Shown: piece by piece, positions 36,917-47,619 of the stretch
Layout: each line of letters begins with the position of its first letter
How positions within the stretch are numbered: the stretch's first letter is position 1
Assembly: GCA_050084985.1 (NCBI GenBank)
Contig: JBITNC010000001.1
Location: 213,342,001-213,406,000, forward strand
Direction: 5' to 3'
Origin: Nageia nagi
Taxonomy: Eukaryota; Pinophyta
DNA length: 64,000 bases
Translations under genes and position numbers: made by a program
Notes under the pieces: model-generated
The model's database searches: none
The model's input: the letters and a program-made list of their open reading frames with translations, nothing else
What the model was told of the DNA's origin: nothing

Positions 36917-39331
36917 ATGCCTCCATGTAGATGCTCTGCTGGACATTCTCGACGTATCTGGGAAGAGGTAGGGTTTTAAAATCACTTTCTTTTCTATTTT
37001 TTGTTTATAATGTGTAATTTAACTATTTAATACCAAAATTAAAACCGTAAATGACATTTAAAAATGATTTTGGCTATTTTTATCGAATGAATTTTAAAAA
37101 ATCCTACTTTTATTTATGTTTTTTGTGAAATTTTTCATAATCAAGCTTTGGTCACTGACCTAAGCTGAATGATGATAGAGTCATTAATTTTTGGAATGCG
37201 AATGCTGGCGACCAAGTCTCACTTATTAGAAATGTCAGCATTTCAATATGAAATGCTAGTTTTAATTTTAATTTTTTTTTAAGCTGAACCCTTTTAATAT
37301 TATACAAGTTTGAGACATCTTTGAGCCTCGAGGTAGATATCCCTTGATTCTATAGGAGGGTAGAGGTCTTCTAGGTCTAGCCGATCATGCCTTCTTCAGA
37401 TCCATCAGTTTTGGAGTGGGTCCACACATGGGTTGCATTCATTGGGAGTGCCCTTTATTGGCTACATTGCTAGATAGATGGGACATGGTGACATGCACTT
37501 TTCATCTTCTGATAGGGGAGATGATAATCATAGTAGAGGACATACATAGAATATATAGACTCCCCATTCATAGATAGAGGATTTTACCTATGGTGGATAG
37601 GACAGGAGCTTTACCTGCTATTTCTTATTTGTATGGGGCCGCTCGGGTTGATACTATTATTTTAGAGATTATTTCAGGTGGTATCTGATATTACCAGTAT
37701 TGGCTAGAGGATCAGCAAGGGATGATCCATTTTTCATATTTGATGGGTTTGGTACAGTGTTATGCTCTCCCTGATACTGGCAGTGGGAGATTTTCATGGT
37801 TGTTATTACCCATTATTATGGATATGATGTAGTAGGGTATAGTATATGCCTAGGCCCCCACATTATTAGCTCAGATTTATAGGGAGTTATTCTTTTATTC
37901 ATAGGGGCATAGGGCCTCTTTATCATTTACTATCACATTACAGGCATGGGCCTATGAGCATATAGTTATGGCTCATCCTCCAAGGTTGCTGATGCCGAGG
38001 TTTGGTAGTCATTTAGATTATAAGGTGAGCATAGTCCAATGGTGTGATGACTTTTATATTTTCCCATCAGATGGAGTTCATCAAGATGTGAGCTATTAGC
38101 ACCACATGCTTAGTCACCTGATTCTAAATCAGGTGTGATTCAGACCATACCGCTTGTATCCTATCTGGAGAGAGCTCACAACTGAGCTTATTGGTATTCG
38201 ATAGCCACATGTTCTAAGTGGTTGTCAACTAATTTGTTGGAGTACTTTCATTTTGAGTGGGTGTGCCATCAGTTTGGTTTAGTTCAAGATGTACCTACCC
38301 CAACAGTGCCATATCAGCATGAGGGCACTATTTCAATAGAGGGTGTACAACTGTTGGTTTATGCAAAGCTGGTTCCTACTCAGGAGGAGTTATTATTAGA
38401 GGATGATACCGAAGAGGATGATGTAGGGGTATCTAAGGCCTTCAGAGCCTAGTGGGAGGAGGGAGATGATGTCCTAGAGGGTGGATTGGAGGGTCAACAT
38501 GTTCATTAGTGCATCGATGTTGATGCAGAGTTGGGAGCAGTAGTAGGAGTGGGAGAGGTAGGCGAGGAGCCTACAGGAGTGGAGGCTACAAGAGAGGAGG
38601 CTACTGGCGAGGAGGTTATGGTGGATGCTCCTGAGGAGTTAGCTTCTAAGGAGGATGCTACGGGTGTAGGTGAGGAGGGAGCTACCCCAAAGGTTGTGAA
38701 CGACATCAAGGAGGCTCCTACTACATAAGTTTCTAGCATTGATAATTTGCTAGGAGACATTTATGAGCTGAGACACTAGCTATCACAAGCCCACTCACGT
38801 ATGTATAGATATAGGGCTGAGCGAGATAGGTACAAACATGAGAGGGATGAGGTTTGTTCCTCTTTACAAGGAGCTCAAGCTCATTAGTTGGGAGTAGCCT
38901 CTACTTCCAGAGGTGGTTCTTCAGTTGTTTGCCATGGTATTTATCAGTAGTAGGATTTTTATAGTAGTATAATATAGTCATGGCTGATAGGTGTTTTGGC
39001 TTTTACTTTAGGGGCTCAGTATCCTATACCTCCATATACTTATATGCCTATAGATATTTCAGCATATCAAACAAGTAGCAGTGCACAGGGCATAGTTGAA
39101 TCCCTGAGTAGGACTTAGAGATCATAAGGTTTATCTAGTAGGAGTGGTACACCTTGGGCATCTCCCTTAGGGGTGGTTGGTTCATTCGAGTTACGTAGAG
39201 CTCAACATACAAGTAGTCCTATAGGATCCATAGGCACTACTCCTCTAGGTCAGGGTATCAAAGAGACTAGTAGATGGCAGAGGCGATCGAGTAGTCTTAG
39301 CGAACAAGGTAGTGGTTGGGGTAGTCCTTGA
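36917..39331 (+). pseudogene. Antisense spliced PMD ORF of element G
   Basis: A possible first exon runs from ATG at 36917 to 36967 (17 codons, ending GAG). A GTAGGGTTTT donor and an ATTCTATAG acceptor follow (intron 36968-37355, 388 bp), joining in phase. Exon 2 reads 'FGVGPHMG' and 'LLDRWDMVTCTFHLLIGEM', an opening typical of plant mobile domains. Further on are 'AWAYEHI' (about 37945), 'FRPYRLYPIWRELTTELIG' (about 38140) and 'YFHFEWVCHQFGLVQDVP' (38240). An acidic Glu/Val/Thr-rich tail (38390-38728) and a short coiled coil (38760-38880) follow. It ends 'GSGWGSP' at a TGA (39329-39331). Stops and shifts occur after 37580, so it is broken. It runs opposite to gag-pol. Confidence 0.7.
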
Positions 39332-39847
39332 GGATACCCTTTTTTCATGATGTTATTTTTATATGTTTATGAGGTTATTAGACCCTTGTATTTTATTGTA
39401 TGATTCATGATGTTATGATGACCTTTTGATGGACTATGATGATGTATATATAGATAGATAGATCTTTGATATTTATGATACTTATATGATTCTGATGCAT
39501 GAGATTTCATTCTATATATAGATTTATGATAAAATAGGTATGATGTGTTGTTATGTAGATCATGATTGTATTTTAATTACTTGATGATGAATAGATGTTA
39601 ATGATATATGTAATTTTCAAAATGTATGATGTATAATGATGAAATATATAACATATAGCAATAAATTAGTATTGATGATGTTATTAATATCAAAATTAAG
39701 TTAATAATAAGTATGATTATAGTTGCTATAATCAATAAATCCAATTGATAATTTTAATAAGTTAAGTTATTTAAGGACATATTTTTATTATATTTTTGCA
39801 AAATCAGATGCATCATCTTTCGTACTTGGCAATTTTACAATAAACTT

Positions 39848-40267
39848 CTTGACATGACAAACTTATTGACTTATGGATGTAAATGAACATTAAATTTATC
39901 TTGGTTAGGGGAACAATAAATAATCATTCCTATCCTTTCCAAAGAAAAGCAATTTTAATAATGTTCAAAGCTAATAGATAATAGTAGAAATGGCTTGACA
40001 TGACACACTAGTGACTTATGGATGCATATGAACATTAACTTTATCTTGGTCAGAGGAACAATAAATAATCATTCCTATCCTTTCCAAAGAAAGGCAATTT
40101 TAATAATGTTCAAAGGTAATAGATAATAGTAGAAATGGCTTGACATGACACACTAGTGACTTATGGATGCATATGAACATTAACTTTATCTTGATCAGGG
40201 GAACAATAAATAATCATTCCTATCCTTTCCAAAGAAAAGCAATTTTAATAATGTTCAAAGGTAATGA
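39848..40267. repeat. 145-bp tandem repeat, three copies, in element G
   Basis: Units start at CTTGACATGACA (39848, 39994, 40139) and contain ATTCCTATCCTTTCCAAAG and TTTTAATAATGTTCAAAG. The third is incomplete. Units 2 and 3 are nearly identical, so the last duplication is recent compared with the element's decay. Confidence 0.9.
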
Positions 40268-41232
40268 TATTTTCAAAAGGAATGGGTTTAACACGATGGC
40301 ACAAATGATTCTAAACACAAAACACATTACAAACTATGACAAAAGATTAGGTGGTTTTGGATTAATAACCAAGTTATGATAACATCTACCTCATCTTTTT
40401 TTATCTCAAGATTTAACAACCTAAGATGACATCAAACAATATTGTTATATGTTGATAAAAAATCTACAAACTCAAGTGTGTGTAGTGAGATTCATTTCCC
40501 TTCTTAGATCATTTGAGATGAAATATCCTAGAGACATTAATAAGCTAGTCTATCCATATGAAACATATAGAGGTCCATAGGAAAGAAGGTCGCTAACCAA
40601 AATGGACATATCACCACTTGTAAGGTATTCCTCATTGCCAGATAGGCGTCCATAGCCCTGATGAGGATTAACCCCTCGATCCCACTACAACCTTGCTCTA
40701 CTGCCAGTCAGGTGTCCATAGCCCCAATAGAGGATATTGTAATCACCCAAGAATCATTGATGTAATGTAACAATTCTTTTTTTTTTTTTTTACTATCAAA
40801 TGATTCTTGGGTTCGAGATGAAACAAATAATAGGATAGACACATTACTTTCACTCTTAATGTCTCTTAGAATGATTGCATTCAAATTCTCTTTGAATTTT
40901 TTAATGTTGTAAGTGCTTGGAGTTTATGGATTTTCTTTCAAACATAAACTTTATGTTTTTCTATCATCTATGGTATATCATTTCTTTGTAAAAGAAAATA
41001 CAAGGTGAATGTAGTGATAATAAGGAGATTATTCTAAAATGAACTTTTCACACATTTACACATTTACTGGATAATCACTTTTACAATGACATGCAACATA
41101 TATTCACATCATACGAGGGTAGGGCACCCAATTGCCAAGTGACCTCTAGATGTTTCCATCTAGGTAGATTTTATAATTTTATAATTTTTATGTGTTTTAT
41201 AGTTTTCAATTTTTTATGATTTTATAAATTTT
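40268..41232. other. Non-coding stretch between tandem repeats and sense extra ORF
   Basis: No supported frame. At about 40630-40735 a 65-bp segment is duplicated (TGCCAGATAGGCGTCCATAG and TGCCAGTCAGGTGTCCATAG). A T-rich run of about 20 bases lies at 40771-40791. The region 41160-41250 is a simple TTTTATAATTTT-rich stretch. Confidence 0.5.
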
Positions 41233-42417
41233 TTAATTTTTTAGGATTTTATAATTTTTTCTAGGGAATCTATTCATGATGCATTCAAATCGAGTTTGGA
41301 CTACATTAGGATTGAATGAACAATGTGTAGAACTAAATAAAAAACTAAAATCCAATACCACTTGATTATGATAGATTTCTGGAATACAATATTATAAGTG
41401 TTCGGATGTTACGGTTTGAGTGATAGAAATGATTCATTCTTGATATTTTAGAGTCAAGTTGTGAGTATAATCAACAATTATTTGGGGCTTTTCTATAGGC
41501 CACAGAAGATAGAAATATACCATTAAATCATTTTCTGAGCTAGGAGAACACCATAGCTCAAATGCATTGATACAAACAATAACTTGATATCCATTTATTT
41601 TGACATCCCAACCGTAAGATTCACATGCATCATAGAATGTCAAGGCCATTTTTTGTTGTATTTCAAGAGGCATGGAAAAGATATTTGAATATAAAAGAGT
41701 AGGGGCATTACTAATAACTTTCATAAAGATATCCTTGTCATACCTACTTTTGAACCTTGGAAGATAACTTTCGTTATTCCGTACTCTATGTTCTTTTGAT
41801 AGTTTTTCAATAATTTCATTTCTAACCCTTATTTGATTCATTGTTGTAAGTTCAACAATATGACAAGCTTGCCTTTCTTCCAACTTTCATTTCCAAATTG
41901 TGTGTCACATTTGTATGCGAGAAAATCTATGAATTTGCCTATAGTATTGTTGTGACGTTCTAGGAGGAAAAGCCACAAAAGTATTTGAAAAATCATAAAT
42001 CACCCTTTTATGAGGTAAATAATGTAAAATTTCATCCATCCACTCCAGGCTTTTGGTTAATTGTTTAACATATTTTTGCCTAGCTAAAAGGAGTGAATAC
42101 TCAATTAATTGGTAATTTATAACGATTCTCGGTATTCGATAGGGCCATTGTAGGCAGAGAACTATTATTTCTCATGATATTCTTTCCATATGGGTGAAAT
42201 AGATTTGTGGATATAAAATAATGCTTACTTTGTATCCATAAAAAGTGACTTCCCAATCATTATTTCTACCACAAAACATATGATATGTTCTTTCATATTG
42301 TTCATCAATAGTCAATTGTAAATAATTCAAGAGATTGACATCGAATCCATATTTTAAATATGTCAATGCTAAATCACCTAGATATCTTGGTGGTGGAAAT
42401 CGTACTTGTGGTGGCAT
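41233..42417 (-). pseudogene. Sense extra ORF of element G, unknown protein
   Basis: A single minus frame of 394 codons, from ATG at 42415-42417 to TAA at 41233-41235, with no frameshift. Five in-frame stops interrupt it: TGA at 42172-42174, two TGA near 41890-41915, TGA at 41434-41436 and one TAA near 41390. It begins 139 bases after the integrase stop. Visible features are a Pro-rich start 'MPPQVRFPPPRYLGD', 'LQLTIDEQYERTYHMF', 'ESYGWDVKINGYQVIVCI' and 'AFELWCSP'. Cys, Trp and Tyr are frequent; no membrane helix is seen. A truncated homologue is in element H. I recognise no family. Confidence 0.65.
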
Positions 42418-42555
42418 TATGCTACCTTAAATAGATTCCTTTGCCAGATTCATCCTTTCTATTTTAATCATTAACATTTGACAAATATCAATACTTTTAT
42501 TTATTTATCAATTTAAAATAAAATGAAAGAAAACTAATGTTCACACTATTTTTTT

Positions 42556-43680
42556 TTATGTATGGAAGGGTCGAAGATGCATGATATTTATAGGTTCACA
42601 CTCTTCATTTCCTTCTAAGTCTGATAGATGATAAGTTCCTCTATCGAATTTTTTCTTAATGATATATGGTCCTAACCAATTCGGACCAAACTTATCTCTA
42701 AGTTGTCGTTCTATTCATGAAGTTTGTTGATTTTCTTTTAAAACTAAATCACCTATTTTGAACTCATGAATGAAAGCCCTTTTATCAAAAGCTCATTTTA
42801 TCCTCTTCTGATAAACTCGCATATGCTCTAATGCATTAATACATTTTTCATCTAAAAGCAACAATTGATCTAAGTGAGCCTGTCTTGCCTTTTCGTCAGA
42901 ATTTTGCTCACTTAGATTTACTCTAAGGGATGGTATCTCAAGTTCTATGGGTAAGATGGCTTCTGTTCCATATACTAAATAGAATGGTGTTGCCCCAATA
43001 GGGGTGCGTACACTAGTATGATAGGCCCATAAGGCCTTCAATATTTGCATATGCCAATCTCTATGAGAATCATTCATGATTTTTGCTAAGATGTTTCGAA
43101 TAGTTTTATTAGTAGCCTCTACCTATCCATTGCCTTGCGGATAATATGGAGTGGAAAAACTTTGTTTAATTTTATACTTGTCACATATTTGTTTTACATC
43201 CTTATTTTTAAAATTCTTTCCATTATCTATAATTAATTAGTTCGGTATGCCAAATCTACATATAATATAACTTTCTATAAATTTTGCAATTCTTGAACCA
43301 GTAGTGGAAGTCATAGGAATAACCTCTACCCACTTAGTAAAATATTCAGTTTCTATGATGATAAACTTGTGTCCACCAAAAGACGTAGGTGTAATTTGTC
43401 CTATTAAGTCTAATGCCCATTTAGAGAATGGCCAAAGTGATTGTGTAGGATGTAGTTCTTGAGATGGTTGTGAAAATAAATGAGCATATTGTTGACATTT
43501 AAAACATTTTTTAACATATTCACAACAATCCTTTTCCATAGTAGGCCAATAATACCCCATTCGAATTAATCATTTTACAATCGCAACACCATTAAAATTT
43601 CCTCCATATGTTCTATCATGGGCGAAGGATATAGTTTTTTTAATATCATTATATTCAAGACATCTAAGTAAAATACCATT
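42556..43680 (-). pseudogene. Integrase of element G
   Basis: Zinc-binding N terminus: 'AHDRTYGGNFNG' has Asn where the second His is expected (element H keeps His), then 'CFKCQQYAH'. Catalytic core: first Asp in 'WALDLIGQI', second Asp in 'LIIDNGKNFKNKD' (about 43215), Glu in 'VEATNKTIRNILAKI' (about 43110), so D, D and E are all present. Two Gln codons nearby are TAA. The C-terminal part has 'IGDLVLKENQQTS' and ends 'INIMHLRPFHT' with TAA at 42556-42558. The lost His and the stops make it non-functional. Confidence 0.85.
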
Positions 43681-43881
43681 GAAATTTCATCGATGCAAGA
43701 TATCCCCTATCAAACAATATTTAGTTGCTTTGATTTTAAATGCTCGTTGTGATGATTTGTTAAGGTCTGCAGGAAAAGTTCCAAATTTAAAAAAATTTAT
43801 CAATTCCTTGTACCAATTATCTTTATCAGTTATGTCAATATTTAACACACTTTTTTCTTCATCTTCCTGTTGTAATGATGA

Positions 43882-44484
43882 TTAAGACAATTGAATTATC
43901 TCAACTTGAATTGAATATTTTTTAGGATCCTCTGGGATAAGAGATCCAATAGAAGCCATAGCATCTACAAATCTATTAGATGATCTCGGTGTCACTTCTA
44001 TACTAAATTGGTCAAAAGATTTTAATAATTTCTCAACTAACACTTTATACTTTTGAAGTAAAGGTTCTTTACATTGGTAGATTCCTTTCACTTGATTTAC
44101 GATGAGTAAAGAATCCCCAATAATCTTAATTCTTTTAAGTTTTAATTTAATAGAAGTTTTTAATGCTAATATCAAAGTTTCATATTCTACATTATTATTA
44201 GTACAAGGAAATTTTAATTTAAATGAATATGGTATAGGGATCCCTTGCGGGGTTATAAATACGACACCTACTCCACCACCTTGTTCACATCGAGAACCAT
44301 CAAAGTGTATTGTCATATCCCAATCATCTTCAGGTTCTACAGGTATTTCAATTTCATCTAGTTGAAATACCCCATCATCGGGTAATTCAATGACAAGGGG
44401 TTTATCATCTTGCAATGGAGCATCAGCAAGATAATCAGCAATTACTTGTCCTTTTATTGACTTTTGTCCTAAAATGTAAATCAA
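43882..44484 (-). pseudogene. Archaeal-type RNase H of element G
   Basis: A second RNase H placed between the ordinary RNase H and integrase, as known for the Tat group. Its four acidic sites are visible: Asp in 'TIHFDGSRCEQGGG', Glu in 'NNNVEYETLILAL', Asp in 'IIGDSLLIVNQVKG' and Asp in 'SNRFVDAMAS'. It would remove RNA from RNA/DNA hybrids and the tRNA primer. This domain is one open stretch of 200 residues, better kept than its neighbours. Confidence 0.88.
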
Positions 44485-45700
44485 ATTCAGTTAAATGCAT
44501 TATCCACTTTGCAGTTCTTGAATTTTGATATGTTTAATTAATCATATATTTCAACGGATCCATTTTAGAGATGACATATGTTGTATGATTTAGCATATAA
44601 TGTCAGAGTTTTTTAGTAGCAAAAACAATAGCAAGACATAATTTTTCCAAATATATGTACTTAATCTCGTAGCTCGCTAGGGTTCTACTCAAATAATATA
44701 TAGCTTGCTCTTTATTATGTTCATTCTTTTAAGCGAGCATTGTTCCTAAAGCATTTTTAGTAGCGAAGATATATAACAAAAAGGGTACATCTTTCTTGGT
44801 GGACTTAAGATAGGAGGTAATAATAAATATCTTTTAATTTCATCAAATGCATCTTGTTGCTCTTTGCCCCAATGATATTTGACTCCCTTCTTTAACAATT
44901 TCGTAAATGGTTGAGCTATAAACCTTCTAATGGCTTGTAACTTACCCTATAAACTCTGTAATTGTTTTAGATTTGCAGGAGGTGGCATGTCTACTACTGC
45001 CTTCACTTTATTAGGATCTATTTCAATTCCTCATTAAGACACAATAAATCCTAATAATTTTCCTGAAGTTACACCAAAAACACATTTCTTTGGATTTAAT
45101 CTTACTTTATGTTCTAATAATCTATCCAAGACTTTAATTAGATCTTTTCCATGATCTACTCAATATTTAGATCTAACTAACAAATCATCGACATAATCTT
45201 CTACTATGTCGTGCATATAGTCATGGAATATATAAGTCATAGCCCTTTGATAAGTTGCCCCAGCATTTTTCAACCCAAAAGCCATAACTTTATAACAAAA
45301 GGTACCCCAAGGAGTTATAAAGGCCATTTTATGTTGATCTTTAGTAGCTATTTTTATTTGATTATAACCAGAAAACTCATCCATTAATGATAACATATCA
45401 TGTCCTACTGTCGAATCTACCAAACTATCAATGATAGGTAGAGGGAAATCATCTTTAGGACAAGCTTTGTCAAGATCACAAAAATCAGTGCATATTATTA
45501 TTTTTCCACTTGGTTTTTTCATAGGTACCATATTAGATATCCAATCTGAGTAGTCTATAGGTTGTATGAATTTAGCATCTAATAATTTTTGGAGTTCTTC
45601 TTTTACCATTAAAGCTATAGTAGGATGCATTTTACATAATTTCTATTTAACGGGTTTAGCATCAGGCTTTAAGGCTAAATTATGTACTACTAACTTGGGA
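44485..45700 (-). pseudogene. Reverse transcriptase and RNase H of element G
   Basis: RT: 'MKKPSGKIIICTDF' and 'LDKACPKDDFPLP' near 45500, then 'GYNQIKIA', 'GTFCYKVMAFGLKNAGATYQ' and the intact active site 'YVDDLLVRSKY' (about 45180). It is followed by 'LEHKVRLNPKKC' and 'GIEIDP', then the connection and RNase H (44490-44960). The RNase H reads 'YLSRTL' and 'HYMLNHTTYVISKMDPLKYM', with the usual catalytic Asp context degenerate. Frame breaks at about 45160, 45030 and 44730. Confidence 0.85.
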
Positions 45701-46890
45701 TCTATTTCGGGCATGTCTACATATGACCATGCAAACACCTTTTCTCATTCTTTTAATAAGGTTATAATTTCTTCTTGTTCATTTTCCATGAAGTTTTCCC
45801 CTAATTAAATAATTTTAGGATTTTGAGGATCATTACTAATATTTATTTCTAAGACCTTTTCAGTAAGCATATGCAACCCTTCTTCCAATTGATTTGGTAC
45901 TGGTATCCAGCCATTGTTGTTAACACTATATTCTTCATCATATTCTTGAGTTTATTCATTCATGCATACTTGATTTTCATAAGAACCAAATATGTGATCT
46001 ATGTTTTTGAATTCATGTATAGAGGGATTAGATGATATAAGAGAAAAATCAGCAATTACTTCATCTGTAGAAGTATTGGCTATTATTTTGTTTAAATTTT
46101 GATTTTTGTTAACTTCATCTATTTGTTCATTATTTTGATCTTCAATATCCTTCTCTTTTATTGTAACCATATTTATCAACAGTATATCTGAATAGGGATT
46201 GATTGATGATTTGATATTTTTATTTATTTTTTCTTGTATATCACTTGGTAAGCACGAATGATTCTAGGGTTGCTCAATATTATTAATAAAGAGCATTTTG
46301 ATACCTTCTAAGACATCCATTTCACTTAATCATTCTTCTCTTATATCAATAATTTCTTGTACTATGGATTCTTTCTCTAAAATTTCTTCACTATAATCCA
46401 AATTCCCTTCTCCTAGATTTTCTAATTTAGCAAGGTTTTCACATTCATTTTGATAACCTAATCCCCTTTTATCAGTGGGATCTTGATATTGTAATTCAAT
46501 TATCTCTCATGGACCCTGTTCATATCGACCCAATCCTCATACTTGCCAATTACATTTGTTAAAATAGTTTAAGACAAATGTTCTTGAACATGGTGATAAA
46601 TATTTCATATCATTATCAAAATTTCTTTCATATATTTGATTGGGTATTGTTGACACAGGATCTACTATCCCTGCATAGATGAACATTGTCTGATTAGTTA
46701 CTTCTCCTAAAGTTACTATTTGTCCAATCACATTAGGTGATTCAGATAATCTTCCCATTTCTTACGATGAAGGTATATTAAATACCACATCATCTACATC
46801 ATATTCTCCCATCCCTAAATCCCTTAATTTAACTTTTACTGGATATACATGGGATGAGTCATTATTAGATGTAGTATTTACATGTTTTGA
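45701..46890 (-). pseudogene. Acidic linker between protease and RT of element G
   Basis: Two longer open pieces (45952-46179 and 46537-46758) are rich in Asn, Asp, Glu and Ile and lack catalytic motifs. Such a linker is usual in Tat polyproteins. Short shifts separate it from protease and RT. Confidence 0.55.
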
Positions 46891-47619
46891 TCAAGAGGCT
46901 CCATATTTTTCGTCTAAAGCTTTAGCAACTTTTTCCCAAGTATCTTTATCTTGTATAGCTATATCGCCTTTTCCTTTTTTGATTTCAGATTGATTCATAC
47001 TTTTATTCATTAATATAGTTGATAAATTAGGAGATGATAATGTCACTTTATTTGGATAAAAAATCAAATTACAATGTGAGTAAGGATTTGGATCTTTAAA
47101 CACACAATGAACTTTATCTTTGTATATGTATTTTAAACATCCATGATAGGTTGATGGAACACATTGCATTTCTCTAATCCATGGACATCCTAAAAGAATG
47201 TTGTATTGTATAATATTTCCTTCAATTATATGTAATAAAGTTTGAATGGTTTTAGCCCCCACTGTAATTGGCAGCACTATTGATCCCAAAGTTGAACACA
47301 CTGCATCATTAAACACCCTAATTTGTAAAGAAGGAGCTAAAATAAGCGAATCTGATAAATTCAAATTTTTGTATGTAGCATCTGAAATTATATTTATAGT
47401 CAAACCTTCATCTATTAAAATGCTTTTAAATAATTTCCCATCTACTTTACCTATTATATGTAAAGGTGGATCAAGTCCACCTAGTCCATCATTATTTAAT
47501 TTTTCTTGTTCGTAGAAGGTGATGCTAGGTTGTTGAGATATCTTAAAACTTTCAACTATTGAAGTAAAATTATCGAGGTTACTAATATCCACTTGAATTT
47601 CTTGTAGAATTTGATTCAT
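46891..47619 (-). pseudogene. Aspartic protease of element G
   Basis: An uninterrupted 242-residue stretch. The active-site region reads 'ILIDEGLTINIIS', where this lineage normally has I-D-G-G-S; the catalytic Asp is kept but the following Gly is Glu. Downstream marks are 'YNILLGCPWI', 'VPSTYHGCLKYIY' and 'DPNPYSHCN', all characteristic of Tat proteases. It would cut the gag-pol polyprotein. Confidence 0.82.

Noticed and set aside
38506-38760. Minus-strand Ser/Pro/Ala-rich ORF
   Set aside because: Shadow of the repetitive acidic tail of the plus-strand PMD.
37356-39331. A host MAIN/MAIL1-type gene
   Set aside because: The PMD lies wholly inside a retrotransposon bounded by LTRs and a TSD, is full of stops, and recurs in other elements.
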